A stretch of DNA of 64,000 bases. Origin: Alphaproteobacteria bacterium. GTDB taxonomy: Bacteria; Pseudomonadota; Alphaproteobacteria; Micavibrionales; Micavibrionaceae. The notes under the pieces were generated by a model. The model saw nothing but the letters and a program-made list of their open reading frames with translations. It searched no databases and was not told the DNA's origin. The DNA lies in assembly GCA_030427385.1 (NCBI GenBank), contig JAUHWR010000001.1, positions 434,001 through 498,000 on the forward strand, written 5' to 3'. Positions 25,792-34,690 of this stretch are shown here, one piece after another; within the stretch, counting starts at the first letter, position 1; every line of letters starts with the position of its first letter. The translations under genes and the position numbers were made by a program.

Positions 25792-27198
25792 CTATAATTT
25801 TTCCTTAGGAATAAAAGTTAACACTCTACGGGTGTCATTATCATTTTTATTATAATTATTCTCTGAAATTATTTCTTCGCCAACTTTAAAAAAGCCTATG
25901 AACCGCCCATCATTGTTTGAATGAAAATTTTTGCCGTTTTCATATTTGAAAATATAATAATCATCTGTACGTAGTGAACAATTTTTACGATTTTTACAAA
26001 CGCCATAGTTACCGATAGAATACTTCCCACCATTTGTATTATTACTACCTTTGATATCTAAATATACAATTTTTCCAGTATTTTCTTTCATAAAGGAATA
26101 GAATGCACCGCCTTTGTCATTCGTATAAATTGTTCCTTTGAGGCTAGGGTAGCCTTTGTTTCTTCCAATATTCGGTTGATATAAACTATCTTTTCTAATT
26201 CCCCATTCATCAAAGTCTTCTGGTTTTTCATTTTTCTTATTTTTATTTAATTTATTCACAATCTCTATTGTATCAGGGTCATCTTTAAAATTTGATAGTT
26301 CATCTTCAGTATATTTTTCAATTTTTAACATGTGAGCAACAATAGAATTGCCATATTTTTTAGTATTGTTTTCATTTGGAAATACATCCAATTCTTTTTT
26401 CTGATAACGTATATCCGTTAAACATTTCCATTCAGGTGCTGAAGAAATAAGCGCACAGCCAATTATGAATTTAGGAAAGATAGGTAATGCGGAGTAGGTG
26501 GCGGAGTATGCTGTCCCTATAACTTTATCTTCTAAAATAAAACTATACTTTATATTTTTTAATTTTTTATTTTTGCCATCAACTTCTTGTTTTTTAATTT
26601 CTAAAATTTTCTTAGTTGGTTTTTCCGGCATACTTAAGCGAGAAATATGGTTAAATTTTTTTGATGAGAAACGGTTTGCAGAAAAACCATACCACCTTAC
26701 ACTATGTATTTGGATCCAGTCTCTCGTGTTGCGTGCTCTTTGAGCTAAATCTTGAGTGGCGAGTCTATGAGAAAAATGTGCTTCAGGAAAATTTGGATTG
26801 GGAGAATATGATACAGGAATTTTGTAATGGTCTGTCATATTGCCACTCATGATTAATGAATGTATTTCAGGATTATATTTTAATATTTCAATAGCATTTT
26901 GAGCTTTCAAATCACTCTCAATTTTCTGTATGTGGTTAAGTTCCAGAAAAAAACACACATAATAAATTGCGTATGGAATAAATGGAATAATTAAGAAAAC
27001 TTTGGAAGTTTTTTTAGTCAAAATATCTATTAGAAAAGCCCCTGCAATTATATGGGGCATAAAACCTACCCAATAAGGAGCAGCAAACATCATCAATATT
27101 ACACCAGTAATAGGAAGCCACTGTAATAAAACCATTAAGGCAAAAGCTACACAGCACCACGTTGTTAGCCAATTAAATGGGTTTGAGATTATTTTCAT
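25792..27198 (-). CDS. Hypothetical membrane protein, element 2 cargo
   Basis: 468 residues. Three or four transmembrane segments lie in the first about 95 residues (LTTWCCVAFALMVLLQWL; PITGVILMMFAAPYWVGF; VFLIIPFIPYAIYYVCFF). A long Asn/Lys-rich soluble domain follows, with several Cys (ending region VCKNRKNCSLRTDDYYIF). No family recognised. It is the only gene in this part on the minus strand and is single, convergent with 24964-25770. A stand-alone membrane cargo gene in a satellite may serve exclusion or defence, but that is inference. Confidence 0.65.
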   Translation of the reverse strand: MKIISNPFNWLTTWCCVAFALMVLLQWLPITGVILMMFAAPYWVGFMPHIIAGAFLIDILTKKTSKVFLIIPFIPYAIYYVCFFLELNHIQKIESDLKAQNAIEILKYNPEIHSLIMSGNMTDHYKIPVSYSPNPNFPEAHFSHRLATQDLAQRARNTRDWIQIHSVRWYGFSANRFSSKKFNHISRLSMPEKPTKKILEIKKQEVDGKNKKLKNIKYSFILEDKVIGTAYSATYSALPIFPKFIIGCALISSAPEWKCLTDIRYQKKELDVFPNENNTKKYGNSIVAHMLKIEKYTEDELSNFKDDPDTIEIVNKLNKNKKNEKPEDFDEWGIRKDSLYQPNIGRNKGYPSLKGTIYTNDKGGAFYSFMKENTGKIVYLDIKGSNNTNGGKYSIGNYGVCKNRKNCSLRTDDYYIFKYENGKNFHSNNDGRFIGFFKVGEEIISENNYNKNDNDTRRVLTFIPKEKL

Positions 27199-27394
27199 TT
27201 GAAATGCTCATATAGCTTAATTTTGTTGAGTAGTAACATAATTAGTTATTAATTACAAAGTTCTAGGTTGGGTTCATTTACCTCTCCAAAAACTGCACAA
27301 CACTTGGAACCTATTTAGATTCGCCTAAAAATATTTCAATAACCTTAGAGCTAATGAGCGCTGTGTTCGTAGCATTAAATTTAAAAAGAGGTAA

Positions 27395-27595
27395 TTGAAA
27401 ATGAATTCAGTACTTTTAACAAAAGAAGACGTTTCTACGATACTTGGTGTATCGGTTGGAACTTTAGCCGTTTGGCGAACAACAAAACGCTATAACCTTC
27501 CTTACGTAAAAGCAGGGCGTTTAATTCGCTACCGCGAAGAAGATGTAAGGGCTTTCATCAACTCACGCATGCAGGGGGAGGGGGCTCATGTCTAA
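27395..27595 (+). CDS. AlpA/excisionase-like HTH protein, element 2
   Basis: 66 residues of the excisionase fold: LTKEDVSTILGVSVGTLAVW, then LPYVKAGRLIRYREEDVRAF. It is the first gene of the replication operon, with an AGAGG ribosome site, and overlaps the primase zinc-finger ORF by 8 bp. In P4-like satellites AlpA-type proteins couple excision and gene expression. The same role is likely here. Confidence 0.87.
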   Translation: MKMNSVLLTKEDVSTILGVSVGTLAVWRTTKRYNLPYVKAGRLIRYREEDVRAFINSRMQGEGAHV

Positions 27596-27887
27596 AATTC
27601 AGGAAATCAAAGGGTGCATTCCACCTGAAAACTATTACAACGAAAATCTAGCGGGGGCTTTTGGAAAACATACTGGCAACGGTTGGCATAAGTGGAATGG
27701 TCTTTGCCCCTTTCATGCCGACAAAAGAGCTGGCTCCCTCGTTATCAATAAGATGTCCGGTGCTTTTAAATGTTTCTCATGCGGTGTGAACGGTGGCGAC
27801 ATAATAGACTTTCACATGAAAGCCAACGGTTTGAGCTTTAAAGATGCCTTTAAAGAGTTGAGGGGAGAAGTTCAATGCGCGAAGTAA
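27588..27887 (+). CDS. CHC2 zinc-finger primase domain protein
   Basis: 99 residues containing only a CHC2-type primase zinc ribbon: CPFHADKRAGSL ... FKCFSCGVNGGDIIDFHMK, i.e. Cys, His, Cys, Cys ligands. Such domains recognise DNA for primer synthesis and are normally fused to the TOPRIM core. Here the TOPRIM/AAA part is in the next ORF, which overlaps by 13 bp, so the primase is split across two genes that probably act together. Confidence 0.88.
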   Translation: MSKIQEIKGCIPPENYYNENLAGAFGKHTGNGWHKWNGLCPFHADKRAGSLVINKMSGAFKCFSCGVNGGDIIDFHMKANGLSFKDAFKELRGEVQCAK

Positions 27888-29404
27888 TGAAATGGGATTA
27901 TAAAACAAAAGACGGTAACGTAGTTGGACACGTTATCCGCCTTGAATGTGAGAATGAACTTAGCGGCTCAAAATCTCGTAAACAAATCATACCTTACTTT
28001 AAAGAAAATGGTCAATCAGGCATTCCAGACAATTTGTCAAAGGAGCATCGGATTTACGGTTTAGACACTGTAAAAGATTTCTCCAAACCTATATTTATTG
28101 TCGAGGGTGAAAAATGTGCTCATGCCCTCTATGGGCTCGGTTATCAAGCGGTGACCAGTTTAGGAGGATGTGCTCAGGTGCATTTAGCCGATTGGTCATT
28201 CTTGCATCCGGCCAAGATAGTTTATCTCTTGCCTGATTATGATGTGGCAGGTGCTTCATATATGCAAACCGTTTATAACTCTATAAGGCAATTCCCTATA
28301 AGGCCTGACATAAAACTTATTGCATTCAAACAGCATCCAAAAGCCGATATATGCGATTACTTAAAAACGCTTATAGGAAAGAACGGTTGGAATGAACTGG
28401 ATAGTTTGCGCAATCATGCGGAACAAGAGAAGGTAAAGACAGCGTTTGAACAATATCAGACAGATAATGTCGAGGGCATTCCCGCGGCATGGACATTCAT
28501 TATTACAAAGCATAAACACAAGCTGATTTCTGCAAATGATTTTAAGAGTCTAAAGCTTCCCAAACGTAATATGCTTTTATTTCCGTGGTTACCAGAGGGC
28601 TCAATCAACATGATTTTTGCAGATCGAGGCATTGGCAAAACCTTTTTTGCTCTTTCTTGTGCCTTAGCATTGGTAAATGGTGATGAGTTTCTGTGTTATA
28701 AGGCTGAGAAATCCGTTCCTGTGCTTTACCTAGATGGTGAGATGCAGGCTACAGCGATACAAGAGCGGTTGCTTAAGTTATCAGGCGACGGGGAAACCAA
28801 AGCACCCCTGAGCCTTTATACGCCCGACTGTCAGGACAATGACTATACTCCAGATCTAGGCACTGTAGAAGGCCGCGAACAGATCAATGAGCTTATTGAG
28901 GCGGTTAATCCGAAAGTGATATTTATTGATAACATTTCGACCTTCGACCGCACGGGCAATGAAAACGAGGCCGAGTCATGGTCTCCTATTCAAGCTTGGG
29001 CTGTTCAGCACCGTAAGAAAGGGCGCTCTGTTGTCTTTATTCACCATGCGAACAAAGAGGGCAAGCAGCGCGGCAGCCATAAAAAAGAAGACGTTATGGA
29101 TGCTGTGATAAAACTTAAACGGCCTGAAGACTATATTCAGGGTGAGGGTGCAGCAAAAATCCTTGTTCAATATACTAAAGCGCGACATTTAAGCGGTGAA
29201 ATGGCGCAGGACATTGAGGCCACGCTTCATGATGAAGATGGCTCACTTAAATGGAGTTGGGAGCAAGGCGATATTTTGTATAGGCAAGCCGTTAAAATGA
29301 TGAAAGACGGGCTTTCATGCCGCGACATTGCCGAAGAGCTTTCTATAGGAAAGTCAACGGCAGGTCGTTGGAAATCAAAGGCTCAAAGCGAGGGGCTTCT
29401 ATAA
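27875..29404 (+). CDS. TOPRIM-AAA primase-helicase, element 2
   Basis: 509 residues. The TOPRIM motif has EGEK (77-80) and DYDVAG (121-126). The RecA/AAA-type ATPase has Walker A ADRGIGKT (249-256), a VIFIDNIS Walker B and an HHANKEGKQRG segment. The C-terminal helix-turn-helix (GLSCRDIAEELSIGKSTAGR) may bind the origin. With the CHC2 ORF it forms the element's autonomous replication enzyme, comparable to the primase-helicase of P4-like satellites and to the fused protein of element 1. Confidence 0.9.
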   Translation: MREVMKWDYKTKDGNVVGHVIRLECENELSGSKSRKQIIPYFKENGQSGIPDNLSKEHRIYGLDTVKDFSKPIFIVEGEKCAHALYGLGYQAVTSLGGCAQVHLADWSFLHPAKIVYLLPDYDVAGASYMQTVYNSIRQFPIRPDIKLIAFKQHPKADICDYLKTLIGKNGWNELDSLRNHAEQEKVKTAFEQYQTDNVEGIPAAWTFIITKHKHKLISANDFKSLKLPKRNMLLFPWLPEGSINMIFADRGIGKTFFALSCALALVNGDEFLCYKAEKSVPVLYLDGEMQATAIQERLLKLSGDGETKAPLSLYTPDCQDNDYTPDLGTVEGREQINELIEAVNPKVIFIDNISTFDRTGNENEAESWSPIQAWAVQHRKKGRSVVFIHHANKEGKQRGSHKKEDVMDAVIKLKRPEDYIQGEGAAKILVQYTKARHLSGEMAQDIEATLHDEDGSLKWSWEQGDILYRQAVKMMKDGLSCRDIAEELSIGKSTAGRWKSKAQSEGLL

Positions 29405-29428
29405 AGAATTCTATAAAATTTTAACCGT

Positions 29429-29468
29429 GTCCCACTGTCCCCCGCCTTAGGAGACGGGACGGTGGGAC
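29429..29468 (+). terminator. Long hairpin after the replication operon
   Basis: A 13-bp stem with one G-T pair: GTCCCACTGTCCC (29429-29441) pairs with GGGACGGTGGGAC (29456-29468). It is followed by a short CCTTTT. It suits a terminator for the alpA-primase operon. Because it is built from repeated TGTCCC/GGGAC units it could also be a protein binding site. Confidence 0.55.
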
Positions 29469-29501
29469 AGCCTTTTAACTTTAATAAGAAAGATAAAAAT
29501 C

Positions 29502-29873
29502 ATGTATTACGACGAATTAAAAGAAGCCGCAAAACAACCAGCTTTATTAACATCCCTTACAGGGGCTTTAAATCCAGCAGCAATCATCACTGCTTTAGCG
29601 GTAGGAGCTGTTGGAATAGCAATTATTGCTGTTATAAAGGCGCTAAAGAACTGTAACTATAGCGAAGATGATAATTTACTAGAGGTCGAATGTGATGGTG
29701 AGCAAGACTTTGAACTGTACAATGAACCGTTTCCAACCTTTGAATCCAACGGTTCAAATACGGTTGAAAAAATGAGTGATGAAGAACTCCATAAGGAGAT
29801 GATACGGCAAACCATGTCCGAATTAGGCAAAAGAAGCGCTGCAAAGAGAGCACTGAAACAAAAACAAATTTAG
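29502..29873 (+). CDS. Small membrane protein of element 2
   Basis: 123 residues. One strongly hydrophobic segment (about 25-46, PAAIITALAVGAVGIAIIAV) is followed by an acidic middle and a basic Lys/Arg/Gln-rich C-terminus. No family recognised. It stands alone after the hairpin and is convergent with the KAP NTPase gene, 7 bp apart. A single-helix membrane peptide near a KAP ATPase could be a partner or effector, but the opposite orientation makes joint expression uncertain. Confidence 0.6.
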   Translation: MYYDELKEAAKQPALLTSLTGALNPAAIITALAVGAVGIAIIAVIKALKNCNYSEDDNLLEVECDGEQDFELYNEPFPTFESNGSNTVEKMSDEELHKEMIRQTMSELGKRSAAKRALKQKQI

Positions 29874-29880
29874 AAAAAAC

Positions 29881-32800
29881 TTATTTATCTTTAGCATTGC
29901 TTATCTTTTTCTGGCCATATACGGATGGATAAGTTTCTTCTAAATACTTTTTAGGCTTACGCCCCTCTATTTTTTCACAAAGTTTCTTTTTGGTGTCATT
30001 ATCTAAATTTGATTTCATAAATTGTGTTAAAGATTGTTCTAAAAGTTGTTTAGTGCTGTCCTCACAGTCTTTTACGATTGACAGTATATCCTCACGTTTA
30101 AAAGATAGTAGGCAATCTAAAAGCTTAGCCTCGCTAGCTTCGAGGGCATTACACATTAAATGTCTAACGTAATTATCCTTTTCTTTTGCTGTGGTGGGCT
30201 TTTGAGCAAGAATTTGTTTTACTGTTTTTTGGGCAAGTCTTCTTGTATTTATTAAACCTTTCTGACTTACGGCTGTTAAATTTTCATGTAGTGTTCTGCA
30301 CCAATCTCCACGTGCTTTTTCTGGTATGGCATTAAATAAATCATCATAATCAACGTCTTCAACATACGTGTCTGTTGGAGTTTGTAGTTCTTGAATTATA
30401 AATTTTCGTAATGCTGTTTTGTAGTCATTAGTGTTAATCTGGAAGTCAGAAATATCAATGATTTCAAAAAATAATTCTAACGCATGTTCTGCCTTTGTTA
30501 GCGCATTGTCCCACTCGGATAACGGCATGTTTGAATATTCTTCTTGAATGCATGTGTAAAAAGCATCCCATCCGTCTGTTAAATATGGTTTTGAATCTGT
30601 AAGTAAGCCAACTGGTACTTCTGTTAATTCAACTTTCTTCAATGCGTCTTTATCAATGCATTGCGCATAGTTTTGTAAAAACACACCATATTCATTATCT
30701 AAGGTGCGTTTTAAATATTCATATTCTTTTAGGGCGGTAGCTAATGGTATTCTTGGCACTGTTTTGTTAGCTAGGGCTTCTTTGATAACTAAATCAACGA
30801 GTGGGTCCTTATTTGCTGATCCATGTCTGATCCAAGCAGAAATATTTAAATCTTTTCTAACATTGCTGCCGATTAATGCATATTGGTCACTATTTAAAAG
30901 AACTTCACCTTTGTTTATTTTTTGCAGCCAACTATGGCCTTTAGCCTGCTCCGCTTGCTGAGTACCTTGCTTTTGCTGATTGGTTTGTGGCAATTCTGCT
31001 GACATAGAGTGCTGTCGTAACAAAAAGATTAATTTAGGTAGTGCATCATCGTCATCAGATTCTTCCTCGTAGAACTCGGCCAACAATTTATAAAAATCAC
31101 CATTAGAAAATAATTCTTTTAGCTCTATATTTTTTCTCTCATCAGCCTCAACATGTAAGTAAATTTGATGTAGTCGCTCAATAAAAGCTTCCAAATCGTT
31201 TACATCTTCACATTTTCCTTGTGTAAGTTTTTTAATAACAGCATTTGCAGTTTTTATCCAATCACCATCTGTAACCAAGCTTTTATTGCGCATTAATTCT
31301 CCAAAGATTTCTTCGCAATTGGTCGGATTGCCGCGGATATGCTCAATGAGGTCGTTGTCTTCGCTGGATAAGTCGATATGGATATGGTCTAGTTTATTTA
31401 TGTGGATACCCGCTTGTTTACAGACGGATGCCATGCCTAAGGTGTAGCTACTTGTCTCTTTAGGCATATCGGACTTTTGTAGTAGTGCCTGAACATCAAT
31501 ATCAGAATTTCTTGAGTTTAGAGCATCATTAAGGGTGCCAACATACAACATGAAAGCTTTACCATCCTCAAAGCCAGCTTTCTCTTTGTCTAAAAATGGC
31601 TGCAAAGATTTTTCAAGAATATTGGAGGCTAAGCTTTCTAGTCGATCCTCTGAACATATATCTATGAAAGCAAAATAATCTCTATCTTTATCGTGCGCAT
31701 CAATAAGCATTGAAGATGATACCAGAGCATCAATAAGCTCATCTTTGATGTGCGTGGTTGCTTCACCATCATACTTTTCAAAAAGTATTTTGAAATTTAT
31801 AGCTACCTGATCTAGCTCTTCCTGTGCGATCCAGTCAGAAATTTTATTTTCCACCACTTCATTTATTCTGGATTCAAAACCTGGAGAGCCGGATAGCTTT
31901 ATTAGCTCTTCGGAATTATTAGAGCTTGCAGCTGAGGCAAGTTCATCATCAAGCAATAATTGAAAGGCGAGTTCGCTATCAACGTTGAAAAGTATTGCTG
32001 CTAAATGTTTCTCGTAGCTTTTGTCTTTAGAAATTTTATACAACTTGCTATGTAAGTTGTCGCGTTGCAGCTTTAAACTTGTAAGAATTCTTGGTTCTTT
32101 TTCAATATCTTCTCTTTGTGCAATATAGCAAGCCACCGTAACAATCGGTATTTTTCCTTTGTGCATGCAGTAAATACTGCTCAATTCATTAATAAATGTG
32201 ATAATACGCCGTGGAGTGAACTTTCTTTCAGTTTTTTCTAGATATGCATTTAAAACTAAATAGGCTCCATACATTTCTTCTGTCTTGGAAAACGTTGGGA
32301 GTGCCTCTTTAAATTTTTCATAAAAGAACTCTTTTGTATTTGACATCACTGGTGGTGAAACAAATAAAATTTCATTGAAAGTTTTTGAAAATAGCTCTTC
32401 TTTTTCAGGCGTCTTATTCTCTTGGTTTTTACTGCCATCGACATGGTTTCTGTCAAACGGCATAATTACAGTAATTGCTGTCTTTTCATCAGTGTTTTCA
32501 GAAAGTTCCTTTGAAAAGGAATTTCGGGCAAATATTGATCGTGCGATAGACCAGTATTCGCTCAGTTCATCCGAGGGGATGCGGTCGATATTATCTAAAA
32601 CTAATACCACGCGATTATTTTCATCTTGGATTAATTTCAAAATTTCATGAAATGTGTTTTGGAACTCAAAATCATTTGGATCAGTTTCCCTAATATGTTG
32701 TGTGATTTTTTGGTCTGCATATTGCTTAGACGTGATTAAAAGGGTTCTAGACAAAGCCATTCCATAAGTGATCATGTCCTTCTGAGACGATACCAAATTA

Positions 32801-33405
32801 TGTTTTCGGCATTTTACGGCTGCCACAATCAAGGTTGTGATTACAAAAAAGATCAAAACCAGCATTGGCATAGAGAGTATAAAGTCGACACTGTTAAGCT
32901 TGGTGTCTTTATATTGCTCCTTCGCCCAGAAATAGAAAATTGGTAAGAAAGGAAGCGATAGCAATATAAAAAAGCCATACAGGTCCAGAATAGGGTTGCT
33001 ATTCGTGGTGACATCCTTGGTTTTTGATGAAACCTTCTTTTCTATCTCGTTTAATTTAGAGCGCTGTTTCGGAAATTGTTCTTTAGCCCAGCAAATAAAA
33101 AATTCAAGAAAGGTTCTTCTAAATGCAGCTCCTTGTGACTTCCATATATCAAAAGTACAGAAGTGATAATTGATAGCCTCGCCGTTACTGGCCTTTGTTT
33201 TTAGCTTTTTTTGAGCAATATCAATTACTGTGGATTTTCCACTGCCCCATGAGCCATCAATGCCGATAGCACGATCTTTATCTTTAAATTCAATAATAGC
33301 TTGAGCAAGTGCTGTTGCGGTTCGACTGTGTCCACCACCACTGAACTTATCTTTGGATACAGGTTCGTCTAATAATATTATGCGCTTAAGCTTATCTTCT
33401 GGCAT
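29881..33405 (-). CDS. Large KAP-family P-loop NTPase
   Basis: 1174 residues. Walker A GSWGSGKST (51-59), two transmembrane segments inserted in the P-loop domain (about 142-161 and 174-197) and Walker B VVLVLDNIDR (266-275) define the KAP family, in which the membrane insertion is characteristic. The remaining about 800 residues are helical and acidic, with no recognised domain. KAP NTPases occur in phage exclusion (PifA) and in defence operons such as Qat, where they are thought to organise membrane-bound complexes. Here it is a lone gene beside the tRNA end of element 2, the usual place for cargo. Anti-phage function is inference. Confidence 0.88.
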   Translation of the reverse strand: MPEDKLKRIILLDEPVSKDKFSGGGHSRTATALAQAIIEFKDKDRAIGIDGSWGSGKSTVIDIAQKKLKTKASNGEAINYHFCTFDIWKSQGAAFRRTFLEFFICWAKEQFPKQRSKLNEIEKKVSSKTKDVTTNSNPILDLYGFFILLSLPFLPIFYFWAKEQYKDTKLNSVDFILSMPMLVLIFFVITTLIVAAVKCRKHNLVSSQKDMITYGMALSRTLLITSKQYADQKITQHIRETDPNDFEFQNTFHEILKLIQDENNRVVLVLDNIDRIPSDELSEYWSIARSIFARNSFSKELSENTDEKTAITVIMPFDRNHVDGSKNQENKTPEKEELFSKTFNEILFVSPPVMSNTKEFFYEKFKEALPTFSKTEEMYGAYLVLNAYLEKTERKFTPRRIITFINELSSIYCMHKGKIPIVTVACYIAQREDIEKEPRILTSLKLQRDNLHSKLYKISKDKSYEKHLAAILFNVDSELAFQLLLDDELASAASSNNSEELIKLSGSPGFESRINEVVENKISDWIAQEELDQVAINFKILFEKYDGEATTHIKDELIDALVSSSMLIDAHDKDRDYFAFIDICSEDRLESLASNILEKSLQPFLDKEKAGFEDGKAFMLYVGTLNDALNSRNSDIDVQALLQKSDMPKETSSYTLGMASVCKQAGIHINKLDHIHIDLSSEDNDLIEHIRGNPTNCEEIFGELMRNKSLVTDGDWIKTANAVIKKLTQGKCEDVNDLEAFIERLHQIYLHVEADERKNIELKELFSNGDFYKLLAEFYEEESDDDDALPKLIFLLRQHSMSAELPQTNQQKQGTQQAEQAKGHSWLQKINKGEVLLNSDQYALIGSNVRKDLNISAWIRHGSANKDPLVDLVIKEALANKTVPRIPLATALKEYEYLKRTLDNEYGVFLQNYAQCIDKDALKKVELTEVPVGLLTDSKPYLTDGWDAFYTCIQEEYSNMPLSEWDNALTKAEHALELFFEIIDISDFQINTNDYKTALRKFIIQELQTPTDTYVEDVDYDDLFNAIPEKARGDWCRTLHENLTAVSQKGLINTRRLAQKTVKQILAQKPTTAKEKDNYVRHLMCNALEASEAKLLDCLLSFKREDILSIVKDCEDSTKQLLEQSLTQFMKSNLDNDTKKKLCEKIEGRKPKKYLEETYPSVYGQKKISNAKDK

Positions 33406-33664
33406 TGTTAATTTCCGTCATAATTAAAAAACCTCTTACTCAGTCTTTTGGATAAAAATAAGAATTAATATTGTTGTAATAATTGTTACTTTTGCAAAAT
33501 ACATAGCGAAGTTAGCATGCTCAGTTCTAGTTTAGATAGTATTTTTGCATCTCAATTTATATAAAAAAAGCAATTAATTACTTCGCAAGCCTAATTGGTG
33601 GACTAATGAGATTACTATCACCTTGAGAAAGTCTTGCAAAGCTTGTGTGAAAATGGGGATTTTG

Positions 33665-33685
33665 GGTAGCCCCAAGGTAGCCCCA
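33665..33685. repeat. Tandem GGTAGCCCCA pair (right end of element 2)
   Basis: GGTAGCCCCA at 33665 and 33676, again with an 11-bp period and the same orientation as the left pair at 22967; the two blocks differ at one base. The 326 bp between the KAP gene and the tRNA hold only this pair, the terminator and AT-rich DNA without an ORF. Confidence 0.55.
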
Positions 33686-33690
33686 AGCCA

Positions 33691-33715
33691 AAATAAAAGC
33701 CGCTCGAAAGCGGCT
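33691..33715 (-). terminator. Rho-independent terminator of tRNA-fMet
   Basis: On the minus strand AGCCGCT-TTCG-AGCGGCT is followed by TTTATTT, 17 bp beyond the tRNA 3' end. The stable tetraloop and T-run make this a convincing terminator. It belongs to the element-2 end, since the tRNA 3' part was replaced at insertion. Confidence 0.75.
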
Positions 33716-33728
33716 AAGTCATTGAAAT

Positions 33729-33808
<80 letters not shown>

Positions 33809-33822
33809 ACGTTTGAGAGGGG

Positions 33823-33850
33823 AATATAACAGATAATTTTTGAAAAACAA
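33823..33850 (-). promoter_or_regulatory. Promoter of tRNA-fMet
   Basis: On the minus strand TTGTTT and TATATT are spaced by 16 bp, with a C-rich discriminator and about 14 bp to the tRNA 5' end. A GC-rich discriminator is typical of stable-RNA promoters under stringent control. Confidence 0.5.
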
Positions 33851-33982
33851 GGCTGTTTCACAGAAAATATAAAGAAACCTTGTGGCGCGGCGGGTAGATA
33901 TGTTTTTATACATGACAAATTGGCATGGGACAGGTAATAAGTAGCATGAAACACAACGGAATTTTAAAGTAAGTTATATGTT

Positions 33983-34690
33983 ATGAATTTGAGCCGTTTG
34001 ATAATATTGCTGGCGATTTATTTTGCACCGTTTACGGTACAGGCAAGTGATATTGAGATTCTTGATAAAACAAAAGTTGAAAGCTTATTTCAAAAAAAAT
34101 TAGGCTTTTTTCAACAGCTTATATCTGAAAACAGAATTGATGACCTGCAGGCGGCGGTGAAAGAGTTCACAAAGGACGATACGCTTATCTTGCTTGAATT
34201 TTCTTTGAAAATGCCGGGGCAGGAGGCATTACCTGCCAAAAAAGCATATTTTAATCGTGATCCATTTATTATGTTGATGAAAAATGCCACATATTTAGAC
34301 AAGGAAAGCTTTGAGATCAGTTATACTTTAGATAAATTTCAGCCCCAATATGGGGGGAGCGCCGCCATTATTTTTGACCGGGCAGAGGCAAAGGGACAAT
34401 TGACAGAAGCATTTAGCGGAGAATTATATCAATTTAATATGAGCCAAAAATGCCGAAATACCATTAGCGCCGATATCGACACGACTTTTAAGGTTGATAG
34501 CGTGTATTGCCGAATGGAAATTGATTATAGTCCAGTAAATGCCGCATCGGTAACTGAGGCGGCGGGGGGCGCACCAAATGATCCTGAAAAAAATAAAGCT
34601 GATATCCGAAATATTATGGGTGAAATCGAGGCGAAGAAAGAGCAGGAATTAAGTAATGAGAAAAGCGATGTCGCACCAGAGGCGCCATGA
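33983..34690 (+). CDS. Hypothetical exported protein
   Basis: 235 residues. The signal peptide (about 1-21, ending FTVQA) precedes a soluble, probably periplasmic domain with two Cys (SQKCRNT and SVYCRMEI) that could form a disulfide. The C-terminal 40 residues are charged and low complexity. No family recognised. It overlaps ribF by 4 bp (ATGA), so they share a transcript, but no functional link is evident. Confidence 0.7.
   Translation: MNLSRLIILLAIYFAPFTVQASDIEILDKTKVESLFQKKLGFFQQLISENRIDDLQAAVKEFTKDDTLILLEFSLKMPGQEALPAKKAYFNRDPFIMLMKNATYLDKESFEISYTLDKFQPQYGGSAAIIFDRAEAKGQLTEAFSGELYQFNMSQKCRNTISADIDTTFKVDSVYCRMEIDYSPVNAASVTEAAGGAPNDPEKNKADIRNIMGEIEAKKEQELSNEKSDVAPEAP

Noticed and set aside
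27199-27394. Origin of element 2 before the alpA-like gene
   Set aside because: The region is AT-rich but I could not see convincing iterons.
29881-33405. A Qat defence operon
   Set aside because: KAP ATPase is present, but no QueC-like, TatD-like or QatB-like gene lies beside it.
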